Assembly: GCA_005788935.1 (NCBI GenBank) | Contig: SYAK01000372.1 | Span: forward strand, 1-12,313 | Direction of reading: 5' to 3' | Length of the DNA: 12,313 bases | From: Pseudomonadota bacterium | GTDB taxonomy: Bacteria; Myxococcota; UBA9042; PHBI01 | Shown here: positions 1 through 5,862 of the stretch, piece after piece | Position numbering within the stretch: position 1 is the first letter of the stretch | How the letters are laid out: each line of letters begins with the position of its first letter | Position numbers and translations under genes: made by a program | The notes under the pieces: model-generated | Database searches by the model: none | The model's input: the letters and a program-made list of their open reading frames with translations, nothing else | Told to the model about the DNA's origin: nothing

Positions 1-1
1 C

Positions 2-745
2 CCGAGTTCGGACTACGAGCTGTCGCTGCGGGTCGACGTCGAGCGCTTCGCAGACCCGCGCCCGACCTTCGACTCGGACAGTGACCTCGACGGTATCCGG
101 GAGTCGCGCGAGTTTCAGGTCTCGCGGGACTTTGGTGGCATCGCCGACCCGTCGCGCAAGGATGTGCTCGTCGAGCTCGACGCGATGCCGGGGCGGACGC
201 TGCAGACGCGGGCGCGGCGCCTCGTCGTGACGCGCCTCGCGGTCGAGGGCCTGACGCTGCAGGTCCGCACCGGGACGGTGCCCGAGGACGCCTGCCTCGG
301 GCGACACGAGGCGCGCGACCTCTACGACGCCCACTTCCAGGGCAAGGGGTATCGCGCATTCCGTTACGCCATCATCGGCAACCGGATCTGGAACGACGCC
401 TCGGGCCTTGCGCTCTCCGACACGTTCCTCGTCGACGATTCGACCTGGTGGATTGACGGGGGCGTGCTGCCGCAAGCCGGCACCTTCATCCATGAACTCG
501 GCCACACGATGGGGCTCACGCGCGATGGAACCTTTCGCCTCATCGACACGACCGCGAGCCCGAGCTACGACAGCGCCATGAATTACTTCTATCAACCTTC
601 GAAGGTTGATTTTTCGCACGACGGCAAGGGTGGCACGAGCAACGACCACGACGACTGGGCCGACGTCGACCCGGCCTATGGCCTGCGCACCGCCCTGTCG
701 ATGTATGCGCGGACCGTCGAGGACGGGGCCTGCGCGCCGAACTGA
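2..745 (+). CDS. Secreted metzincin-like zinc metalloprotease, C-terminal part (5' end outside the window)
   Basis: The frame is open from base 2, so this is the last 247 residues of a longer protein; the GTG at 164 is internal. Residues 24-37 (Asp-Ser-Asp-Ser-Asp-Leu-Asp-Gly-Ile) resemble a calcium-binding thrombospondin-type-3 repeat. A 'KDVLVELDAM' strand follows, as in bacterial and archaeal proteases with a KDIFVEVDWM-like strand. Residues 164-171 (HELGHTMG) form the HExxHxxG zinc helix, and Met193 in 'SAMNY' fits the metzincin Met-turn. The third zinc ligand, normally His at position 11 of HExxHxxGxxH, is Arg174, followed by Asp175. The protein may therefore have weak or no peptidase activity, or may use Asp175 as ligand. 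The calcium repeat suggests an extracellular location, but any signal peptide lies outside the window. The family call is firm; activity is uncertain. Confidence 0.82.
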   Translation, partial: PSSDYELSLRVDVERFADPRPTFDSDSDLDGIRESREFQVSRDFGGIADPSRKDVLVELDAMPGRTLQTRARRLVVTRLAVEGLTLQVRTGTVPEDACLGRHEARDLYDAHFQGKGYRAFRYAIIGNRIWNDASGLALSDTFLVDDSTWWIDGGVLPQAGTFIHELGHTMGLTRDGTFRLIDTTASPSYDSAMNYFYQPSKVDFSHDGKGGTSNDHDDWADVDPAYGLRTALSMYARTVEDGACAPN

Positions 746-919
746 GCGGACGCCCGGGGTGATGGCCTTCGCGATGACGATGGACCGGGGCTCGGCGGCG
801 CCCGGCGTTGACCCGGAGACCACCGGTGCTTCAGAGCGTCCCGAGCAGGTCGGGCCTGCTTCCGTGGGGCCACAGGGCCGCCAGAGCGCGCAACCGAAGG
901 CGAACCGAGGAGCGATGCG
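746..919. other. Intergenic region upstream of the DHRS12-like gene
   Basis: This 174-bp gap holds no convincing gene. A GC-rich inverted pair CCGGG/CCCGG (785-789 and 801-805) could be a weak terminator for the protease gene, but such pairs are common in DNA this rich in GC. TTGACC at 808-813 is the best -35-like box, but no good -10 lies 16-18 bp downstream (TCAGAG at 831-836). A clear GAGGAG ribosome binding site at 907-912 stands 7 nt before the ATG at 920 and fixes that start. Confidence 0.5.
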
Positions 920-1903
920 ATGACCGCGATGGGTCGTCTACGCCAGCTGACCGCAGGACTCGTCGACCGCGTCCTCGAGACATCCATCGTCGGCAGCTTC
1001 ACACGCCTCGGGTTCGTGGCGCGGCGCCAGCTCGAGACCTGGGGGCCGGACGCGGACGCCACGGGGCAGGTCATCGTCATCACCGGCGCGACGTCTGGCC
1101 TCGGCCTCGCGGCGGCAAGGCGATGGACCGCCTCGGGGGCCACGGTCGAGGTCGTGGTGCGGGACGCGGACAAGGCGCGGGCGCTCGCGGACAGCCTCGG
1201 CGTCGGCGTGACGCTGGGCGACGTCGGCGATCTCGACGACATGACGCGGGTGGCCGAGGCGCTGCGGGCCCGTCACGGGCGCATCGACGCGCTGGTTCAC
1301 AACGCGGGGGCCCTTGACCTGGGGTACTCGACGACGCGGCAGGGGAACGAGCGGACGCTTGCGACGCACGTGCTCGGCCCCCTGAGACTGACAGCCGGAC
1401 TGCTGCCCTCCCTCGGGCGCGGGGCGCGGGTCATCTGGGTCAGCTCCGGCGGGATGTACGCCGAGCCGCTCGACGTGGACCGCCTCGAGATGGCGGCCGG
1501 GGACTACGATGGCATGCGGGCGTATGCTCGGGCGAAGCGGGCTCAGGTGACGCTCGCCGAGCTGCTCGCCGAACGCCTGTCGGGGCGCCAAGTCGCCGTG
1601 CACGCGATGCATCCGGGCTGGGCCGATACACCCGGGGTCGCGCGGTCGCTGCCGCGGTTCCGTGCGTGGATCGGGCGGGCGCTCCGGACGTCCGACGAGG
1701 GCGCAGACACGTTCGTGTGGCTCGCGACCGCCCCCGGGGAAGCGCTCGGGACAGGCCGGTTCTGGCTCGACCGGCATCCGCGCACGACGCATCTGAGACG
1801 GACGACACGACGCGCCGACACCCCCGATGCGCGCAGCCGGCTGTGGCGGTGGGTGACCGCGCGCGCGGGGCTCTCGCCGGACTGGCCGGACACCCCGGCG
1901 TAA
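920..1903 (+). CDS. DHRS12-like short-chain dehydrogenase/reductase
   Basis: This is a 327-residue NAD(P)-dependent oxidoreductase with a Rossmann fold. Visible motifs are the cofactor glycine motif TGATSGLG (55-62), HNAG (127-130), the Ser175-Ser176 strand end, catalytic Tyr202-x-x-x-Lys206 (YARAK), and HPGWADTPG (231-239). The N-terminal segment before the fold (around 'GSFTRLGFVARR'), 'SSGGMY' and 'MHPGWADTP' match the DHRS12 subfamily rather than ordinary FabG-like SDRs. The Asn of the usual Asn-Ser-Tyr-Lys tetrad appears to be His150 in 'ATHVLGP'. An Arg-rich tail of about 35 residues extends past the core. The substrate is unknown; a lipid or retinoid-like alcohol or ketone is only a guess from vertebrate relatives. 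GAGGAG 7 nt upstream supports the start. The gene stands alone and converges on the transporter gene. Confidence 0.9.
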   Translation: MTAMGRLRQLTAGLVDRVLETSIVGSFTRLGFVARRQLETWGPDADATGQVIVITGATSGLGLAAARRWTASGATVEVVVRDADKARALADSLGVGVTLGDVGDLDDMTRVAEALRARHGRIDALVHNAGALDLGYSTTRQGNERTLATHVLGPLRLTAGLLPSLGRGARVIWVSSGGMYAEPLDVDRLEMAAGDYDGMRAYARAKRAQVTLAELLAERLSGRQVAVHAMHPGWADTPGVARSLPRFRAWIGRALRTSDEGADTFVWLATAPGEALGTGRFWLDRHPRTTHLRRTTRRADTPDARSRLWRWVTARAGLSPDWPDTPA

Positions 1904-1910
1904 ACCCATC

Positions 1911-1950
1911 GGGGGTCGTGTCCGAATCTATGAACTTCGGACCTGTCCCC
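1911..1950. terminator. Bidirectional hairpin terminator between convergent genes
   Basis: GTCCGAA (1920-1926) and TTCGGAC (1936-1942) pair perfectly around a 9-nt loop. An outer GGGG (1912-1915) can pair with CCCC (1947-1950) across a small internal loop. The hairpin fills most of the 64-bp gap between the stop codons of the SDR (1903) and the SulP transporter (1968), where a shared terminator is expected. There is no T-tract on either side, so classical intrinsic termination is not proven. Confidence 0.6.
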
Positions 1951-1967
1951 GCACCGCACCTGACAGC

Positions 1968-3770
1968 TCAGATGTCGGCCCCCCGGAACGCCGCCTTCGT
2001 CTCGGCGGCGTCCGACCAGTCCACCCAGTCGACAGCGTGTCGCGTGACGTAGGCATCGACCGCCTGTCCAAGCGTCGGGTAGAAGTTCTCGGGACCAAGG
2101 GCGTGGAAAGCACCGTAACGCTTGAGATGATCTTTCACGGGGTCCTTCATGCCCGCAAAGCACAGCTCGACCCCGAGACGCGTCAGGTCCGCGTCGAGCT
2201 CGAGCAGGACGTCGGCCGCGGTCACGTCGACGTCGGTCACGGGCTCGGCGGCGACCACGACCCAGTTGACGCGGGTCGGCGATGACGCGATTGCGTTCAG
2301 GACATTCTTTCGAAACAGCGCCGCGTTCGCGAAGAAGAGCGGCGCGTCCCAACGATAGAGCACCAACCCGGGGACGCGGCGCGCATGCGGGTGGCGCGTG
2401 ATGTCGTGATAGCCCTTCAGGCCGTCGATCCGCCCGAGGACGGCGTCGTAAGGCCGCCACGCCCGCCACACGAACCCCGCGAGGGCGATGAGGACGGCGA
2501 GAAAGATGCCCTCGATGACGCCGACGAGCGCCACCCCGAGAAAGCTCGTGACCGCGAGGCCGAACTCCATGCGTCGGAGGCTCCAAAGGCGCCAGACGCC
2601 CGCCACGTCGACGAGTGACAGGCAGGCGGCGATGACGACCGCGCCGAGCGCCGCGATGGGCAAGGTCGCGAGGAGAGACGGCGCCGCGACGAGCATGAGG
2701 GCGACGCAGAGGGCCCCGACGACGCCCGTCATCTGGGACCGGGCGCCCGCGGACTCCGCGACCGGTGTCCGCGACGAGCTGCTGCTGACCGCGAACCCCT
2801 GAAACAGGCCCGCTGCGACGTTGGTCAGCCCAAGCGCGACGAGCTCCTGATTGCCGTCGACCTCGTACCCCTGGCGCAGTGCGAAGGTACGCGACAGGAC
2901 GCTCATGTCGGCAAAGGCGACGACGGCGATGGCGAGCGCGCCAGGCAACAGGGCGCGCACATCGTCCCACGTGACCGACGGCAGCGCGGGCAGCGGGAGG
3001 CCCTCGGGCAAGGCACCGACGGTCCGCACGGCGGCCTCGAGGTCGAGGGCCCAGATCCCGAGCGTCGCGCCGACCACCGCGACGAGGATCCCCGGCACGC
3101 GGGGCCACCAGCGCTTGAACGCGACGATGACCAGCAGCGCACAGGCCCCGATGCCGAGCGCCGTGACGTTCGTGCGTCCGTCCGCGACCTGCTGCCCGAT
3201 GTGGCGCACCTGCGCGACGAGGTCGTCCCCCTGGCTCGAGAAACCGAGCAGTTTCGGGGCCTGACCGACGAGCACGGACAGCGCGATGCCGTTCAGGTAG
3301 CCCATGCGTATGGGCTTCGACAGGAGGTCGGTCAGGAAGCCGACGCGAAGCAACCCTCCGACGACGCAAAAGATCCCCGCGAGACCGGAGAGGGCCCCCG
3401 CGAGCGCGACGGCGCGGCCGGGGTCAGACGGCGAGACCGCGGCGAGCGGCGCGATGATGGCCGCGATGATGCCCGCGAGCGAGGAGTCGGGACCGAGGAC
3501 GAGGATGCGGCTCGGACCGAAGAGGGCGTAGGCAAGCAGCGGGACGATGGTGGCGTAGAGGCCGTAGATGGCCGGCAACCCTGCGGCTTGCGCGTAACCC
3601 ATGCCAACTGGCACGAGGACGGCCGTCAGGACGATCCCCGCGCCGAGATCGTTGAGCGCCCAGGCCTTCCGGTAGGTCGCCAGCATGTCGAGGCCGGGGA
3701 TCCAGCCGCGAAGACCGGATGGCCGGGACGCCAGGACGAGCTGGCTGTGGTGAGGCGGGGTGTCGGGCAT
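1968..3770 (-). CDS. SulP/SLC26-family anion transporter with C-terminal STAS domain
   Basis: This 600-residue inner-membrane protein has the usual full length of bacterial SulP carriers, which move sulfate, bicarbonate or other anions with H+ or Na+. The N-terminal signature is clear: Pro54 followed by 'GMGYAQAAGLPAIYGLYA' (55-72), then GPDSS (93-97). The substrate-site region is present too: 'GNQELVALGLTN' (306-317) and the Ser run with SRTPV (329-337). Many hydrophobic helices span roughly 40-435. A cytoplasmic STAS domain covers about 445-580, with the typical 'VTDVDVTAADVL' strand-helix (511-522). The ATG at 3770 was chosen because upstream in-frame starts would lie inside the preceding gene and would add a Pro/Arg-rich tail; AGGGG lies 8 nt before it. 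It follows the SDR gene by 16 nt and is probably co-transcribed. The substrate cannot be told from sequence alone. Confidence 0.92.
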   Translation of the reverse strand: MPDTPPHHSQLVLASRPSGLRGWIPGLDMLATYRKAWALNDLGAGIVLTAVLVPVGMGYAQAAGLPAIYGLYATIVPLLAYALFGPSRILVLGPDSSLAGIIAAIIAPLAAVSPSDPGRAVALAGALSGLAGIFCVVGGLLRVGFLTDLLSKPIRMGYLNGIALSVLVGQAPKLLGFSSQGDDLVAQVRHIGQQVADGRTNVTALGIGACALLVIVAFKRWWPRVPGILVAVVGATLGIWALDLEAAVRTVGALPEGLPLPALPSVTWDDVRALLPGALAIAVVAFADMSVLSRTFALRQGYEVDGNQELVALGLTNVAAGLFQGFAVSSSSSRTPVAESAGARSQMTGVVGALCVALMLVAAPSLLATLPIAALGAVVIAACLSLVDVAGVWRLWSLRRMEFGLAVTSFLGVALVGVIEGIFLAVLIALAGFVWRAWRPYDAVLGRIDGLKGYHDITRHPHARRVPGLVLYRWDAPLFFANAALFRKNVLNAIASSPTRVNWVVVAAEPVTDVDVTAADVLLELDADLTRLGVELCFAGMKDPVKDHLKRYGAFHALGPENFYPTLGQAVDAYVTRHAVDWVDWSDAAETKAAFRGADI

Positions 3771-3786
3771 CGGTCGGACCCCTGGT

Positions 3787-4599
3787 TCAGGCGAGGCCGG
3801 CTTCGGTGTCGACCCAGAGGCGCCGGGCGGCCTCGGGATCCTGCGCGCCGGGGCTCGGCGTCGCGGGTCGCGCACGGACGCAGTAGGACCCGCGGAGCAT
3901 GGACGCATCCGCGGACGTGGCGAGCCAGACCGAGGTCGCAGCCCCATCGACGAGGCTGTCGGGGCCCTCCATCCCGAAGCCCCGGGTCAGGAGCTTCGTC
4001 GAGACGACGCCCGGGTGCAAGGCGTTCACCGCGAGGGCGGGCTCCTGCCGCTGGAGCTCGGCCGTGAAGAGGATGTTTGCGAGCTTGGACTGTGCATAGC
4101 TGCGATACGGTTCGAACGCTGCAAGCGCCCGGAAGGTCGCGGGCTCGAGGCGTCCGCGGACATGGGCCACGCTGCTCACGTTCACGATACGCCCGAGCGG
4201 CGCGGACCGCAGCAGCGGTAGAAGCCCGAGCGTCAGCACGAAGGGCGCGACGTGGTTGACACCGAAGGTCGACTCCCAACCATCGATCGTCAGCGACGGG
4301 GCGTTCGCGTACAAGCCGGCGTTGTTGACGAGCACGTCGAGCGTCCCGCGACGCGCCGCGACCTCTGCTGCCATCCGACGCACGGCGGCGAGGTCCGCGA
4401 AGTCGGCCACGATCGTCTCGACCGACGCCCGCGCGACCTCCCGCTCGATGGCGGAACGGGCCTCGGCGACACGTTCGGGGCGGCGACCGTGCAGGATGAC
4501 GTGCAGCCCGAGGCGGGCGAGCGCCATGGCCGTCGCGCGCCCGATTCCGTCGGTCGCGCCGGTGACGAGGGCCGTCTGCGGCGATGTCTCGAGGGTCAT
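3787..4599 (-). CDS. Short-chain dehydrogenase/reductase (retinol-dehydrogenase/WWOX-like)
   Basis: This is a 270-residue classical SDR with a complete catalytic set: TGATDGIG (13-20), NNAG (92-95), Asn115, Ser142/143, and Tyr168-x-x-x-Lys172 (YAQSK), then HPG (195-197). The Arg pair after the second strand (HGRR, 37-40) suggests NADP(H). 'NHVAPF' and 'SKLANILFT' are typical of the retinol dehydrogenase/protochlorophyllide-reductase-like branch, so the gene is not a recent copy of the DHRS12-like gene at 920-1903. GGAG lies 8 nt before the ATG at 4599. It is the first gene of a probable operon with the SulP carrier 16 nt downstream. The substrate is unknown, and nothing here shows whether the two products act together. 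Confidence 0.9.
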   Translation of the reverse strand: MTLETSPQTALVTGATDGIGRATAMALARLGLHVILHGRRPERVAEARSAIEREVARASVETIVADFADLAAVRRMAAEVAARRGTLDVLVNNAGLYANAPSLTIDGWESTFGVNHVAPFVLTLGLLPLLRSAPLGRIVNVSSVAHVRGRLEPATFRALAAFEPYRSYAQSKLANILFTAELQRQEPALAVNALHPGVVSTKLLTRGFGMEGPDSLVDGAATSVWLATSADASMLRGSYCVRARPATPSPGAQDPEAARRLWVDTEAGLA

Positions 4600-4655
4600 G
4601 ACGAAAACTCCGGGGCCCGGGGCGAGGCAAGCGCGGCCGTAAACACGACGGGCAA

Positions 4656-4684
4656 AGGAGACCCGGCCGGACGCGCGCTGTCAA
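4656..4684 (-). promoter_or_regulatory. Putative sigma-70-type promoter for the SDR-SulP operon
   Basis: On the minus strand a perfect TTGACA (4684-4679) is followed after 17 bp by TCTCCT (4661-4656), a weak -10. Transcription would begin near 4649, giving a leader of about 50 nt before the ATG at 4599. The -35 and spacing are good; the -10 is poor. Confidence 0.4.
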
Positions 4685-4726
4685 ATGGTCGCGGCCTGCC
4701 GCCGCCTGTGACCCTCTCGGGCGCGG

Positions 4727-4789
4727 ACACGGCCCCAGGGCCCCACCGAACCCGCCCACACGGCCCCAGCGTCCACACCGAACGTCCGG
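4727..4789. repeat. Imperfect 31-32 bp tandem repeat between divergent promoters
   Basis: Copy one is 4727-4757 and copy two 4758-4789. Both begin with the identical 12-mer ACACGGCCCCAG (4727-4738, 4758-4769) and share CACCGAAC (4744-4751, 4776-4783). The second copy ends directly at the rightward TTGACA. Two direct copies at about three helical turns, upstream of a -35 box, is the layout of an activator or repressor binding site. That role is inference. Confidence 0.6.
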
Positions 4790-4818
4790 TTGACAGAAGG
4801 GCGTGTCGGGTCGACTCT
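4790..4818 (+). promoter_or_regulatory. Putative promoter for the BI-1/YccA-family gene
   Basis: A perfect TTGACA (4790-4795) is followed after 17 bp by GACTCT (4813-4818), which keeps only A at position 2 and T at position 6 of the -10 consensus. Transcription would start near 4825, giving a leader of about 64 nt to the ATG at 4889. An in-frame ATG at 4826 would be almost leaderless on this transcript. Confidence 0.42.
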
Positions 4819-4875
4819 TCTCAGGATGGCCACGTTCGCACGCGCGCCCGTCAGGTGCACCCCTCACGCATCCCC

Positions 4876-4879
4876 GGAG
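4876..4879 (+). promoter_or_regulatory. Ribosome binding site deciding the BI-1 start
   Basis: GGAG sits 9 nt before the ATG at 4889 but directly touches the in-frame ATG at 4880. It therefore favours 4889 over 4880 and over the upstream in-frame ATG at 4826. Confidence 0.6.
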
Positions 4880-4888
4880 ATGGACCCC

Positions 4889-5683
4889 ATGCAGAGCCAC
4901 CGTTTCCGCGCCGCCCCCTCGTCGGACGGCGCTGTCGCAGTCGACCCGTCCGACCTCCTCGGCGCCCCGCTCGAGGCTGTGACGCCCGCGGCGCGCGCGG
5001 CGTTCTTCCGCAAGACCTACGCCCTCGTCGCGGGCGCCTTCACGGCCTTCGCAGCCCTGCTCGGCCTGTTCTTCGTCGGGTTCGAGGAGGGGCGCGGCGT
5101 GGCCTTCTCGCTCTTCGAGGCCATGGGCGGCATGATGTCCCGCCTCGGCGGGTGGAGCATGCTGCTCGTCCTGGTCGCCTTCTGGGGCGGCACCGCCGTC
5201 GCCCAGCGGCTTGCCAACAGCGACGTGTCGCGCTCCCGACAATACGTCGGCCTCGGGATCTACGTCGTCCTCGAGGCGCTGCTCTTCGTCCCGCTCATCG
5301 CCGTCATCACCATCATGACGCACGGTGATGCCAGCAGCATCCTGTTGCCTGCAGGCATCGTGACCGGCGCGCTCATCGTCGGGCTGACCGCGACCGTCTT
5401 CCTGACCGACCTCGACTTCTCGGTCCTGCGGGCCGTCGTCGTCATCGGTGGCGTCGCGACCCTCGGTGTCGCGGTCGTCGCGGCCGTCGCCGAGACCCCG
5501 CTCGGCATCTGGTTCTCCATCGCGATGATCGCGCTGATGGCGACGACGATTCTCTACCAGACGCACGCCATCCGAGGCAGCTTCGGCACCGGTCAGCACG
5601 TCCCCGCGGCCTTCCTGCTCTTCTCGTCGTTCGTGACGCTGTTCTTCTACGTGCTGCGCTTCTTCATGCAGCGCAGCGACTGA
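4889..5683 (+). CDS. Bax inhibitor-1 / YccA-family seven-helix membrane protein
   Basis: The product is a 264-residue integral membrane protein. Its seven predicted helices lie near residues 42-64, 89-108, 119-143, 152-174, 181-201, 206-226 and 238-258, after a soluble N-terminus of about 35 residues. Family marks include 'GLGIYVVLEALLFVPLI' (121-137), 'GLTATVFLTDLDFSVL' (165-180), 'ILYQT' (221-225) and a final 'FYVLRFF' (253-259). Relatives modulate the FtsH protease (YccA) or leak calcium with a pH-sensing Asp pair (YetJ, TMBIM). Here Gln224 replaces the Asp of the usual 'YD', and the last helix has no 'LDxxNLF'-type Asp. A calcium-leak role is thus less likely than a YccA-like one. The start was chosen from the GGAG spacing; ATG 4826 (285 residues) is the main alternative. 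A strong hairpin follows the stop. Confidence 0.9.
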   Translation: MQSHRFRAAPSSDGAVAVDPSDLLGAPLEAVTPAARAAFFRKTYALVAGAFTAFAALLGLFFVGFEEGRGVAFSLFEAMGGMMSRLGGWSMLLVLVAFWGGTAVAQRLANSDVSRSRQYVGLGIYVVLEALLFVPLIAVITIMTHGDASSILLPAGIVTGALIVGLTATVFLTDLDFSVLRAVVVIGGVATLGVAVVAAVAETPLGIWFSIAMIALMATTILYQTHAIRGSFGTGQHVPAAFLLFSSFVTLFFYVLRFFMQRSD

Positions 5684-5691
5684 ACGCGCCA

Positions 5692-5735
5692 CGCTGAGTG
5701 TGAAATGACACGCATGTGTCTTTTCACACTCAGCG
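5692..5735. terminator. 44-nt near-perfect hairpin downstream of the BI-1 gene
   Basis: A 14-bp arm (5692-5705, CGCTGAGTGTGAAA) pairs perfectly with 5722-5735. After one T-T mismatch, a further 5-bp stem GACAC/GTGTC (5707-5711, 5716-5720) closes on a GCAT loop. It begins 8 bp after the stop codon. No T-run follows, but the A-run/T-run at the inner stem and the sheer length make termination of the BI-1 transcript the best reading. Confidence 0.8.
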
Positions 5736-5779
5736 CCCGCCGCGAGGACACCGCCAGGCCTTCGGGACGCCCACGCGGT

Positions 5780-5803
5780 GTCACGCGGCCAAGGTTGCGT
5801 GAC
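5780..5803. promoter_or_regulatory. Inverted repeat upstream of the giant cysteine-rich gene
   Basis: GTCACGC (5780-5786) and GCGTGAC (5797-5803) are exact inverted copies separated by 10 bp, with the inner G-T able to add a wobble pair. It lies about 60 bp before the ATG at 5863, after the BI-1 terminator, so a dyad operator is plausible. A second small terminator stem is the alternative. No convincing -35/-10 pair was found in 5736-5862. Confidence 0.4.
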
Positions 5804-5862
5804 CCGGCCGGTCGTGCGAGAGTCCCGAGGCTATCGCGCGCGCGCCCTCCCGGAGTCTGAAA

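Noticed and set aside
785..805. GC-rich inverted pair after the metalloprotease gene as a terminator
   Set aside because: Only five pairs with an 11-nt loop and no T-tract; equally good pairs occur by chance throughout this DNA.
808..836. TTGACC with TCAGAG as a promoter for the DHRS12-like gene
   Set aside because: The -10 lacks the key A2 and T6 bases, so I kept it only as a remark in the intergenic entry.
1543..3369. 608-codon minus-strand open frame across the SulP and first SDR genes
   Set aside because: Arg-rich out-of-phase product crossing a convergent gene boundary and its hairpin.
3771..3947. 59-residue upstream extension of the SulP protein
   Set aside because: It would overlap the upstream SDR gene by about 160 bp and adds a Pro/Arg-rich tail without family similarity; an SD-like AGGGG precedes the 3770 start.
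3626..5692. 688-codon minus-strand open frame spanning the BI-1 gene and the second SDR
   Set aside because: It overlaps two well-supported genes and the control region; the product is charged and repetitive with no family marks.
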